Part shown: positions 27,901-39,692 of the stretch, piece after piece
Position numbering within the stretch: position 1 is the first letter of the stretch
Layout of the letters: every line of letters starts with the position of its first letter
Origin: Antitrichia curtipendula
Lineage: Eukaryota > Streptophyta > Bryopsida > Hypnales > Leucodontaceae
Direction: 5' to 3'
Assembly (NCBI GenBank): GCA_951230915.1
Contig: OX579641.1
Location: forward strand, 21,678,254 to 21,742,253
DNA: 64,000 nucleotides
Notes under the pieces: generated by a model
What the model was told of the DNA's origin: nothing
Database searches by the model: none
Seen by the model: the letters and a program-made list of their open reading frames with translations, nothing else
Program-made: the position numbers and the translations under genes

Positions 27901-30703
27901 TGTACTACGGACTGTATAACATTTGGATTCAAAATAAATAAATAATGATAGCAATTGCTTTAGAGTTCCATGTGGCTTAGATAATGGAACTATCATGAAC
28001 TATCATGACAATTCATTCACTAAGTTTATTCCAGTGATGACCTTTAGGTTGAAATTGGTTTAATAGATTTTTAAATGACCTTTGGGACTTTTGTATTGAA
28101 ATACATAGGTTTTGCTTTGCAATCATAGGAAATCTTTGGAGGCACCATGACTACAATGAAATGAAGACAAGACAAAAAAGATAAAATGGAGCCAAAGTAA
28201 AAAAAAGTGGAATTAAGCCAAGAAAAAATATGATAATTGAAAGTAGGTCCATTTTGTAGCCTTGGATTTGAATCTATAGAAAATTTAGTGTCTTTTCAAT
28301 TGAGGGAGTTGAAAAGTAATGTGAAGTAATAGAATCCTTTGGGGCTCGATTAATTTCCACAACTAAGGTCATAAAATTTTAGATTTGAATTTTTTATATA
28401 AAAAATATAAGAGTTGAAAGGTTCACTTTGCATTCGTAGGATCCATATCTTTGGAATTTTTGTATTGACAAATGATAGCTATTGATCAACATATACCTCC
28501 TAAGTCTAGTATAATGAATTCAAGGTTACTAAGAATTCCATGTCAACTAAGTCTAAAGACTTTTAACCTTCAAAGGCTGAGCTTATAATTAATTTTTCAA
28601 GCTTTATTTTACAAGTACCTACAAATGTAATTTTTTGTATTTCTTTTTTGAAGATGTCTTCTACTTGTTGTAAAAATCACTATAAATTTAAAAATTAAAA
28701 GTGAAACAATTTATATCAAATGCAATTGATACTCATTATTTTTGAAAATCTCTCTAGATTTATATTGTAATAAAAAATATTATAATGCAAATTTTTATTG
28801 TATAATTAGAAAATTAGAAAAATAACATTCCATGGTTACAAATTTATTTTTTCAAATTGCTTAGAAATATTTCAAATTTTTTTCATATATTAAGTAGAAT
28901 TACAAATGAATAGCCAAAAGTATCAATGAAAAAGTGATTTTTTAATAGAAATCTAATGCTTTCTAGATTCTAATATTGATGTAAAAATTTCCATCGTCAA
29001 GGTCTTGTAACTCCAAAACAAGACCTCAAAGCCTTCAATTGGGCATCACTAATAGCATAGAGAGCAACAAAATCCTAGTGGTCTTTGAAGCCAAAGTTTC
29101 TCTTTTTGTTAATATTTAATTGACATATAAGTATAAGTACAATACTATAAAATATTGCTAATTGTCTTTAAACATGTCACAACTGCAAACAAACTTTTAA
29201 AATAGTCAAATTGATATCTCATGTCATTGACTAACAATAACCGTGAAATAAAATTTGATGTCATCAAATTTGACTCTAACTTTCATTTTCCATATCTCTT
29301 CATATTTATAATTGGATCTAACAAAATCTCATTCTTGATTAATTCCTAAATGTCAAAGTCATGGCACTTTGGTGTCTACAATGACCTTGAAATCTTATCT
29401 ATTTTTAGTATTTATTCTCTTTTTTAAGGTGGATAATCATTCAAGTCTATTATTATATCAACAAAGATGTTTGAAAAAAACAAATATTTAATTTTCTATT
29501 GAGATTTTTTTATAAGGAGATGCATCCATCATTATTCCATCATGATTGGGATTAATCGTTAAAGAACTAAAACTTTTACTTTACTGCCAAACTATAAAAT
29601 CTTCTACTATATATTTTTCATTTTGTTGTTATTTATGGATGAATTTTTAGAAAATTATTTCTTAGAGATGGTATCACATGTCTAGTATTTTTATAATATT
29701 TTCAAATTACCAAAACAAATTGAAGGAAAAGTAAAGAAAATTAATATCAAATATAATCCCTAAAAGATTAGCATGCGTTTTTCTGTAGTATAAATTTTTT
29801 GGGTAGGTACCAATGATTGGAAATTTACATATTTTTGGCTGAAAGTTTAATCGAAGGTGGGGGATAAGGAACATCTTTCATATGCACTAAATTTCAAGAC
29901 ATTTGGAAACATAAATCAAAGATTATGGCCTAATATGTTACTTTTTTCCCATTCGGGCAGGTTAAAAAAATCACTTTTTTCATAAATAAAAATTTAAAAT
30001 TGGTTTTCTAGAGTTATGTATATGTGAAAAGCTCTAAATCATTCAATGAGTCAAAAGTTATGAGGAGTTTTAGTTTGCGAGCAATTATGAATTCTTTACT
30101 CTAAAATGAAATTTGAAATCCTTTATCTTACTCAATTTTTAATATTTTGGGAGAAAAATAAAATCATAGGATGTAGATTGTTAATTACGACACTGCAACC
30201 ATTGGAATTGGCATTTTTCAATTCCATAACTAAATTCTTGACAATTTAGTATTTTGAATCATTCTCTACTTCTATCTAGTTACTATTTTTTTCCTATATG
30301 TTGTGCAATTTCAAATTATGTGAAAATTTTCAAGCACGTAGCCAACTTGTCTAGGAAAAAGAATCCAAATAAGCACCACCATTTTGGACTTTTTTCATAG
30401 AAAAATGAGCTTGTGAAATGCAGCTGCCTTATTTTTTGCAATGTCAAAAAAATGATTTTAGTGAATTTGAATGCTTCTATCTTGCAATCCACAAGGTGGA
30501 AATTTTTGAAATTTTTACCACATGTTTTCTAGTCATCATACTAAGGTAAACATGCCTATGATAGGCAAAATAATTGATTTGTCATGTTTCCCTTACCAAA
30601 AAAATTCTGATTTTTTTTCATACAAAGACAAATCTGAGAAATGAAGGAAGCAATTGGAATTTTATTTTTTGGACAAAGTATGAATTAGTTATGAATTTTT
30701 GAA
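24959..30703. other. Repeat-rich intergenic region without recognisable genes
   Basis: Contents that can be named: a tandem pair at 25429-25784, a short (AAT)n run near 26454-26468, and decayed phrases of the 24373 family from about 30.0 to 30.6 kb (for example GAATGCTTCTATCTTGCAATC near 30470). 26.9-29.9 kb is very AT-rich and I see nothing definite in it. Confidence 0.5.
25429..25784. repeat. Two-copy tandem repeat, period about 175 bp
   Basis: Copy 1 starts near 25429 and copy 2 at 25604. Shared blocks include AGAAAACAATACCC, TTGACTTGAAAAA, TACAGGT.CTCTAT and AATTGTATTGAAATC. Copy 1 retains CpGs (CCGCCCACGTTGTGAGACG) where copy 2 shows TpG or CpA, consistent with methylation-driven decay. 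Confidence 0.8.
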
Positions 30704-31474
30704 GTGTTCTGCCCAATTGGTCTAAAAGAATTTGTAGACTACCCCAAATCAGCAAAAAGTGTTTCTATAATGGTCATCTTACCACCTAAAGCAAGGTTTC
30801 TTTTAGGCAATTTGGTGCAAAATTGCACCAAAACTTTGGGCCTAGCACCAAGCCTATACAAAAAAAATAGAGCAAATTGGCCTGAAATCGCCACGGGAGC
30901 GCGCGGAGATAGGGGAAGGCGCATTTTTTGCGCAGAATGGGCATGTCGCTGGGGTTGCGTCGCCCGCCCTTTTCACCAACCTCAGTCGCTATCTCCGCCG
31001 TTGCAGCCTACAACGTCTCTTCCATCTCCTCGCACTCGCCACCTTCTGTCCTTGTAATGTCCGCCATCGCCACTACCTGCTTGCATTGAAGACCATGAGC
31101 GCCACAATCAAACCAAGTTTCATTTCATTGTAGCCCACTTTGTAGTGCAAAAGTGGTGTAGGTCGCCAGCAATCTTTGGAATCCCTCGCATTCGCAGCCA
31201 CCTCGCAATTTGTACAATGCGCCTTCACTTTTATGTCGCCACATTCATGTCCACTTTCTCAAGGGACAATACATGGTCGAATCAGTGGGCGCACTGGGCT
31301 AAGCTTGAAATGCAATGGAGTTTAGGAGAAAACCAGTATCTTTTTAGTAATTTCACGCATTTTTTGCTTGTTGTAAGTGCAATTTTGGTATCGAGGTGTT
31401 TGAGTTGGGCTGTGGGTTTTGGTCGTACTTGCTTCCTCGAATTGGGTGTCAGTTTAGATTGTAGCTGCTTCCGA

Positions 31475-31633
31475 CGAATTAGGTGTGGGATTGCAGACTG
31501 TTGGTGTGAGGGTCTGGGATTTTGTGTCGAATTAGGTGTGGGATTGCAAATTGTTGGTGTGAGGGTCAAGAATTTTGTGTCGAATTAGGTGTGGGATTGC
31601 AGATTGTTGGTGTGAGGGTCAGGGATTTTGTGG
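31475..31633. repeat. 53-bp minisatellite, three copies, upstream of the hAT frame
   Basis: Units starting CGAATTAGGTGTGGGATTG occur at 31475, 31528 and 31581, an exact 53-bp period. Each continues with TGTTGGTGTGAGGGTC. The array ends shortly before an ATG at 31639 and the hAT coding region, so it lies in the element's 5' or promoter part. Confidence 0.9.
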
Positions 31634-31722
31634 GTTCGATGGCGGACACGGAGGAAGCAATTGCTGAGAAGACCGCGAATCCAATCTTGATCTCTGAGAG
31701 ACGTAATTGAAAACTTGCCAGA

Positions 31723-34700
31723 TTGGAACGAGAGTCAAAAGCTGCTGATTGGAAGGCCCAGGCGTCAAAGCGCGCGTTGAAAACGGAGGCCCGCAAGCGC
31801 GCCAAAAGCGTGAAGACGATGCGTAGTTATTTTACCTCCAGCTGCAACTCGCTGAATCATGGGCCTCTTCATAGCATGGCGCCGGAGGTTGACAGCTCCA
31901 TTGAAGTGGGAGCCTCGCAATCCATGGACACCGAAGTTTTGCTGTCATGCCCTACCGTGGTCCCTGTGTCCGACGATGAGGTATTGTGTACTAATTTCAG
32001 TGACGATCCGGACTTGAGCGGAGATGACATGGTCGATTCAGACGATGAAGCATTCATGGAGCCGCCAAGCCCTGTGGCAAAGAAGCGTAAGAGTGGAAAC
32101 GAGTGTTCGAAGAGTGGGAAGGGTGCGGGAGCGTCCACTGCAACCACGTTGAAAAAGCTAAAGAAGAACTATGATCTCCACCGGAAGTTTCAGTGCGACT
32201 GGGCCACCAAGGAAGCTTGGAGCGAGGCGGTGTTGGCAGAGGACGGAGTGCTACACTTAGTGCGCTGCAAGCTGTGTAGTGTCGTCCGTGGAAAACCTGT
32301 GCAGATGGCTCCGAAATGGGACACAATTTCGAAACACGGCATTCAAGAAATTCACAAAAAGTGCATGGAGCTATATGCAGCTCGTGGTCCTGCAACCGTG
32401 GTCGAGCAAATTCAAGGCTGCAATACACAAGAGTCTCGGAGGAAACGTGTCCAGTTTGCGACTTTATTCCAATTGCTCACTTTGGCAGGCCAATGACAAA
32501 ATTTGAGTCTCGGTTTCAATTGTATCAGTTCCTGGAGGTTCCCGAAATGCCTTGAAAGCATTGGGGTGATGGATCTAGGTGGATTATGGCAGAACATTTA
32601 TATGACTTTGTGAAGCAAAAGGTCAAAAACCTTGTAGGCTCTGCCATTTTCATAGCTCTTTCTACTGATGAAACTAGTGCCTGTGACAACAGCAGCTGGA
32701 TCGCAATTCATGTTTATGTCATGCAGAATTGGTACCGCATGCTTCTCCTTCTGACGATCCAGAAGATGGAATCTGACGGTGGTATTGCTAACAATCTATT
32801 TGTTGTCATCACTAGTGCTTTGACTGCTGGTGGAGGGGTCACATGCTCGGAGATTACACAAAAGCTTTTGTGCTTTGGCGCCGATGGTGTTAGCTCTTTC
32901 CAGGGCTTAAAGTCTGGAGTCACAGCCCAAATCAAAGAAAAAGTTGCTCCTTTTGCGACAGGTGTTCACTGTATGGTGCATCGGCTAAACTTGGCCGTGT
33001 AGTCTTTGTCTTCCCTGACAGTCATGCACTTTGTAGAAGAAGTCCTTCGCAAGACTCACGCGTATTTTGCTCACTCTTCCAAAAAGGCAGCGGAATTCAA
33101 AGCTCTAGCACAACAACTTGAATCCAAAGGTCTCAAACTACTTTAAAATGTGAAGACTCAATGGATGAGCTACCTCTCTCCAATTCGCAGACTCTTGGCA
33201 AAATACAAGGGCGTTATCACGATGATGCTTACAGACAGAAGTGACAGAAAGTGGGGTCACAAGGCTGGGGTGAGTTACAGTGCACCTCCATTTTTGAGTT
33301 CCAATATTCTATGTAATTCCTTTTAGTTTTCCTTTGCTTGTTTTCTATTTCCTTTTTTATGCTTGCGGTGCTTTTTTGGTCTAGTATGCTGTATGTTTTC
33401 TACTGTGGAACCTACCAGATTCAGCTTATTGTTTAACAACTTCTTTGATCAGAAAAAAGGATTTCAGATTTTATGAGGTAACCAATTCTGTAGATGTTGA
33501 TGTCAGGTGGGAGGCGTGGGAGGTCTGTGGTTTTCCAGACTCGTAGAGCTATTTATGATATTCCTTTATTATTAACAACCTGAAGTTCTTGGATGTGTGT
33601 GTCTGCAAGTTAATCTAACTCTCCTCCTAGATCCGTATGTCCTCCTCGGAATGTTGGCCATGCTGCCGATGCTGGAGGAGGTTGATACTTTGATTCAGTG
33701 GGCACAAAAAAGAGATGCCTTCATATGTGATTTCGTAGGTGCTCTGGGCACATGCCAAAGTAAACTCTTCATGTTCTACCTGAACATTGATACAACCTTC
33801 CAGAAAGACGAGTTCTATGCGTACAACCAAGTTCTACAGTGCTCTCACGAGTAGATCCTCTTAAAATGGGAGGCTAATTTGAACTTGCCATACGAGACTT
33901 TGACTTTCGTCGTGGGCGGAGAGACATATCATGCCCTACACGATGGCGCCGTGGTGAATCGGGAGGGGTATACTGCCATTGCTGAGAACATTCAAAGTGA
34001 TTGCAAAGGTAAGTTCATTTGGTTCTTTGGCTTCCTCAAATTCAAAGGTTGTATTTGGCATTGTAGTGTGCATGGGTGCTTGTCTTTGAATTGTTGGGAT
34101 GTGCTTGTACTTGGCCTCCATGACTAAGCTGTGGCCTTCTTTTATGGAGACAGATGCTGCGAAGAAGCTTATGGACAAAATGGCAAGCAGATTCCTTGAT
34201 CACAGGCTAATGGACACTCTCGGTGTTGTTTATCCACAGTACTGATTGCAAGGGGACTGCAACACCAGTTTTTGAAAGCACATGCAAATCATTAAAAATC
34301 ACTATGGGGAACCAAAGTGGATTGGGGAGGATGAGAGCAGGCGTTTTGTTCCTGCAATGCTTGACAAGTTCGCCTTGGAGTTGGAGGAGCCTCTGTTCAA
34401 AATAGCAATGATCGCCAATGCACACGCCTCCATGGAACTGCCTCCACTACATGCTCCTACACATCAGCTCATGAACCCACTGACCAAGTTGTGGAGGACT
34501 TTGGATGGAAACTCCTGTCTCGGCAAAAACTCTAGAGAGTACATTAAATTGGCACAAATTGCCATGGTTCATGTTCTTGGCAGTGTTGAAGATGAACGCA
34601 CCTTCTCCGCCTTGACGTTCCTAAAGGATAGACTTCGGAATCGACTTGACCAGCACCTTGGCGTCGTTGTTGGGATGCATTGTCAAAATGTTTACAATTT

Positions 34701-34779
34701 GATTAACTTCCCGTATGATGATTGCTTTAGGCAATGGCTCCTGGCAACGGAGCGTGTGAGATATGCAGCGACTGCGTGA
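31723..34779 (+). mobile_element. Degenerate hAT transposon (ZNF862/DUF4371-like transposase)
   Basis: Pieces of one transposase lie in order. An N-terminal region (31723-32496) has a Lys/Arg-rich start, an acidic/Ser stretch and a BED-like zinc finger (CKLC...KWDTISKHGIQEIHKK). The catalytic core (about 32586-33270) includes FIALSTDETSACDNSSW, LLCFGADGVSSFQG and GVHCMVHRLNLAV. A middle part lies at 33597-34010. The hATC dimerisation domain (34282-34779) includes AQIAMVHVLGSVEDERTFSAL. In-frame stops at about 32553, 33001, 33142, 33852 and 34243, and a frame change near 32496, show it is inactive. Two stretches look like introns (GTGAGT at about 33270; GTAAGT at about 34008). GC content is clearly higher than in the flanks. 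I could not identify the terminal inverted repeats or the 8-bp target duplication, so the true ends are unknown. Confidence 0.82.
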
Positions 34780-37700
34780 ATTATAGATGCAAGGCTTAGT
34801 GCAATTTGCACAGGGTAGCCACTTCCAGGTGGTAATTGGTAGTTTATTTGATTCAAGAGGCAGGTGATAGACTTCTAATCTCCTTAAATTTCTTGCACCT
34901 CATTTGTTGTAACTGCGGGGAATTTTCCTTGGCCGATGGATCCTGTAACACGACTTCCGTTTCATTCTTGTTGTCAATATATCTTTGCATGTCTTCCGTG
35001 TTTTCAGTTTATCTCTCTTGTATGTTGTCGATTTCTATTTGCTTGGACGGGGAAGCATTTATTCTATGGGCGCAGGTTGCACTCCATGGTGGCGGGCCTT
35101 CCTCCCAACTCATATGAGCAAGTACTTTGGATGCTGGTACTGGGACGTCTGGACCCTTGGCATGTGCTAGTGATTATTGTGACGTTGTTTGTTCTGATTG
35201 TCAATGCCGCAGTGGATATTGTGGAAGCGAGTGGGGAGCAATAGCATGTGCTGGTGATTGTTACTTATATGAGTTAGAATGTGTTATTGTGCAACTAATT
35301 TATCTTGTCTGTCTTGCTTGTCTTTGCCAGGCAGGTGGAGAGTCTAAGGCGGCATGAGGTTTTCTGTGGCAAGTGGATGCTGGAGAGAGCAAGACGACAT
35401 GACAATCTCCTTTTCTGATAAACTGATGGATTTTGTTAGGTGAGGTATCACAGCATCATGCCGTTTTATAAGTTCAAACATTCAATCTTGTATTGTTGTC
35501 ATATGTTTGAGCATATACTTCTAATAGACTAAGATAAATGTAAGCTCTTCTTGACTTCCTTGTCATGTTGTATGAATTCCATTCCCCTTCTAACTTAGGC
35601 ATCGGAGTGTGCCACTCTTTTGTTTGCAGGTGACATCAGGCAGAAAATGTTAGCTACTTTACAGATTGTAGTTGCATGATTGAATGGTAGAAATGTATCT
35701 TGTATTCTTATCTTGCATTGCTGCATAGTTGAGGACATTGTGCAAGTCTTAAGCTCTCTCCCGTCTTCCTAGCATTGTACTAAATCAAGCATCGGAGTGC
35801 TTGTGTTTGTTTTGCAAGTCCTCTTTTCGTAGGTGATTAGCTACAACAAGTAGGTGCATTGTTTTCAAGTTCTAGTTAGGACTTCTTGTCTATTCTTCCA
35901 CCAATGTTGTTTCAATGAAATCGCCATTTATGTGTTGGATTTTGCATTGCATAGCCAAAATTGTTTCAAAAATTTGCAATAAATGAAAAATGTAGCCAAG
36001 CTCATTTCAATTATGCACTTTCAGTAGCCAAAGTTCCATCAGCCAAAACTTCTGGTTGCCACTGCCTACGATAACCGGATTCAAAAAATAGCCCACTCAC
36101 ATTATCTTACAATGGAAAAAAACACTTGTCGCCAGTCACTTTAAGCAGAAAACGCCAACATAAATACATAAAAAGCCACCCTACGTGTCCACAGGCATGC
36201 TACAGCGAGAAACCAACACCCACACCAAAATGGAAAAAAACACCCTGACCTAAAGCAATCACTAGATTTTCTAATATGGCCATGACATGAAGGAATAAAA
36301 AAAATAACTTTCTATGACAAGTTTACACTAGAAAGGTATAAGTGTCCTATGATAGTCACTAATAGCTCTATGACCATCTCCCAAGGCATTGATTTTGGCC
36401 ACTAACTAACCTAATGAAGTCATAATCTCATTTATTAACAAAAATCTGAAATAGGTTGATGTAAGGCTGTAATGGGTGGTTTTGTAGATGTTTGCATTAG
36501 GTGGTCTGCTTGTCATAGGCAGGTTTACTTTACAAGATCCTACAGTTATATATGTCCAAAAAAAAAAATTTCAAAAAAATGGTACTTGTACTAGAAATGG
36601 CAGTTTTGGAGTGTTTTTGGTGAAAACATAGTCAAGGAACTTAAGGGAATAAAGTATGCTTAAAAAATCTCAAAATTTTAGAATACTAGTACAAAAGAAT
36701 CTTGTATAAAGAAAAATTTCTTATTATCCTTCATTTAAAATTGTGGTTATTGATCTTCAACATTTAGATGGATTTGTAGTTGTGAGATGTTTGTAGACAA
36801 TAGACAATACTTTATAATAATTGTAAAAGACCTAAAAATGAACAATTATTATAAAATAGGCAATACTTTATAATTTTTTCTTACACATAAGCATTTACAA
36901 ACATTTTACAATTCATTTTTAGGATTTTTTCAAATGAAGCTTCCAAAGTCTACTTTGAGTCTTCAACGTCCTTCCAAAGTTAAATTATCTTTGTAACAAC
37001 TAATTGTTGAAGAAGAAAACTACCATTGGATGGACAATTATAATGCAAAATTAATATGAAAAAATAAAAATGTTTTGTTCATCTACATTGTCTAACTCAA
37101 GTGTCAAATGTTTACAAGTAATGATACAAGCTACATTGATTTGTCTTAGTAGTACATACAACAATCTTTTATCAAAGCCATACTATTTTGAATTAGTATA
37201 GGTTGATATATTCTTGTATTGCACCAATTTCCACCAAAATAAAATTTCATGGTGGTGACACTAATTTTATAGGTTACGCTAATCCCCTCCCTCCCTGCAA
37301 ATTAGTATATTGTACTGTACCAATGGGATTTGAGCTTCGAAAGGTGTGTATTTTCTTCAACACAAAACTTCTAGTTAGGTTTCTTTCCAAGGAGCTTCAA
37401 CGTCCAATTTTGGGACAATGAACAAGTTGAGCTCGTGATTCTTTCTCATTATGCTTGGATGAAAGTCATCCTAAGTAATTTGTGGAGATACTTTATCAAG
37501 TTGTTGACCTGTTTAAAGGTTGGATTTGGTGTAACTAGAGTACATGCCATATTTAACTATTTTTGGACTTTGCAAAGTCCAAAATTGATAAAAAAAACAT
37601 CTAAGACAGTTGTAGACTTTGAGTTCTATAGATTTTATGAATCTAGAAATGATATAGATTTTGGAATAGGTGGTTTGAAAAATATACAACAGGTTTAGAT

Positions 37701-38218
37701 TTTAGATATCTATGACATCGGGAGATCTCCCGATGGACAAAGTCCAAAATCCCCTTAAAAGTCCAAAAGTAGTTAAATATGGCATGTACATATTTTTCTA
37801 AAATTATAGATGTGGAAGAATGTCAAGTAGTTGACCAAGCCAAAATTGCATTGCCTCTAGTTCAAAGCTAGATTTGCAAAAATAAACATAGGTTTCAAGA
37901 ACACCAAAATCATTAAAAAGTACTATTTGGAAGACTATTTTGAAATTCACATACAAACAACTACCATAGTTGTTTCTTCTACACAAAAATTCTGGTTAGG
38001 TTTCTTCCCTTTGTGATTTTGATCGTTTCTTCATATAATTTGGGCTATGCTTTTGAAGTAAATAGGGCTACTTCAGCCCTATGAAGAATGTTGTAGTTGC
38101 ATAAGTTCATGTGCATTTTGTGTTTGTGGATTTTTCACTTCCACCTCTTGAACACTTCAGCATTGAGTTTGGTACAAGACAATGCCCAAAGAGGAGGGGA
38201 TTGCAACTGTTTGTTTAC
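34780..38218. other. hAT 3' flank and repeat-rich intergenic DNA
   Basis: 34780-36000 keeps the GC-richer, T-rich character of the hAT element and may belong to it. 36.45-36.66 kb carries phrases of the 24373 family ending AACTTAAGGGAATAAAG, and a motif (GTCATAGGCAGGTTTACTTTA) that is roughly an inverted match to 30545-30570 on the far side of the hAT. 37.2-38.1 kb holds nothing recognised. Confidence 0.4.
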
Positions 38219-38442
38219 CACAATCCCTAACGGCAAGCAACAATTGCCCGATGTAAACCACGGGTGGGAATGAAAAATTTGAACAATTTGGATGAAACCA
38301 TGAACAAGAATCAACAATTTGGATGAAAAATGCATAATGCACAATTACGTGGTTTTGCTTGCATAATTGGGCATTACAACTTCATTGCAACATAAGACCT
38401 ACCTCGCAAATGAACATGACAATTCTTGGCCGTAGATTACGT
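38219..38442. repeat. Decayed copy of a hairpin-bearing repeat
   Basis: In the same order as 53031-53203 this stretch has ATTGCCCGATGTAAACCACG, GGATGAAAA, an imperfect hairpin (CATAATGCACAATTACG at 38333 with CATAATTGGGCATTAC at 38362) and CGCAAATGAACATGACAATTC. The differences from the 53 kb copy are mostly CpG to TpG or CpA changes, so this is the older or more methylated copy. Confidence 0.65.
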
Positions 38443-39692
38443 CGGCATTAAAATGCAGCTGGTTTCTTTTTGAAAAATTTGTTTCACCTTTGAAACCTAT
38501 TGTTGTCAAGTTCGTGTCAACTAGTTCTAAATCTCACTGGTTTCATCTTTCATTAATATTTTAGGATATGTACTTTCTAGAAGGACTCTCTATGCCATGT
38601 CATAGGATTAGTTTAACCCTTAAACAATAGGCTCATAAGCAAGGAAATCATCTATTTTGTCACCGTGTGAATTGTTGGATTAAAATATAGCAAAAGCACT
38701 CATTGGAAGACAAACTACTATAGATTATCTTCCCTTTTCACACAAAATTGGGAAGATGAATAGTTGCACTTCTGTCCTATAGGGAGAGATTCTTTGTCAT
38801 TCATCGGCCAGAAAACGTCCTTGGTGGCGTTTATGGGTTAATGAAACGCTCTATGTAATTGAGGCTTGCAGGGTTTTCCTCTTCAGTTGTTTGATTGAAC
38901 GCACTTGAGAGACTCTGGATTCCAGGATTGACGCAACAACATTTTCTGTTTTCTAAAACCCTAGCCCTAACCATGGCAAATTATGTGCAGTGTGTGTCCT
39001 TAATTATACTTCCAAAATAGAACCCTAACCATGCCTACAAAGGTATGGCATAGTTTTCCTGAAGATGAACTCTTTACTACACGCTTCCGTTTCTGTAAAA
39101 ATTCGGCATGGTTTATTTGATGACTATCCCTTTATAGTGGACATTCGATTCGACTCCATACCTTGATTTTCCCGGTTTGCAATGCAAGGAACTCCAAATA
39201 TTTGTGATTCAGGTTGAATAGAATGATGCTGATTACTGGATGCGAACTTTATTGAAGGATATTGAGTAGTCTCTACTTTCTTGATCATTTCTATGAATTT
39301 CTGTATGACTCTTGTAATTGTGGTTGTCTTGTAGACACGCTGCATTATCTTACATCCTCTCAAGCATCTTGCAACTGATTGGAACTCAACTCTCCGTGCC
39401 TTACAAGTGAGCAAGTTTCATTTCTGGGACACTATCTCCCATTTTTGAATCATAAGAATGCAAGTTTGATATTGAAGAATATGGTAAGTACAAAAAAAAG
39501 CCTCTAAAGTTCATCACACTCTTCACTACTACGCAACCCAAATTGGCTGCACACATTGGTATAGTTATTCTTCCATGGAACTAGGTAAACTACTCCAAAC
39601 AGCTCTCCATCCAAATGCTTTATTCTTCTACTCCGACCCATCAATGGCGCCACCCCAGCTAGATTTGGAAGAAAGCTAATAAATAAATTGCA
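38443..39692. other. Intergenic, 3' flank of the SDR gene
   Basis: No coding block could be supported. Phrases such as AAACCCTAGCCCTAACCATGG (38956-38976) resemble plant gene-start regions on the plus strand, but no open frame follows. Confidence 0.35.

Noticed and set aside
30704..31057. A 117-codon frame before the hAT region
   Set aside because: There is no similarity to transposase or any known protein; it crosses from AT-rich flank into GC-rich leader sequence.
36041..36063. A GCCACTG motif as a possible right end of the hAT element
   Set aside because: No matching CAGTGGC end was found on the left side and no 8-bp duplication could be paired.
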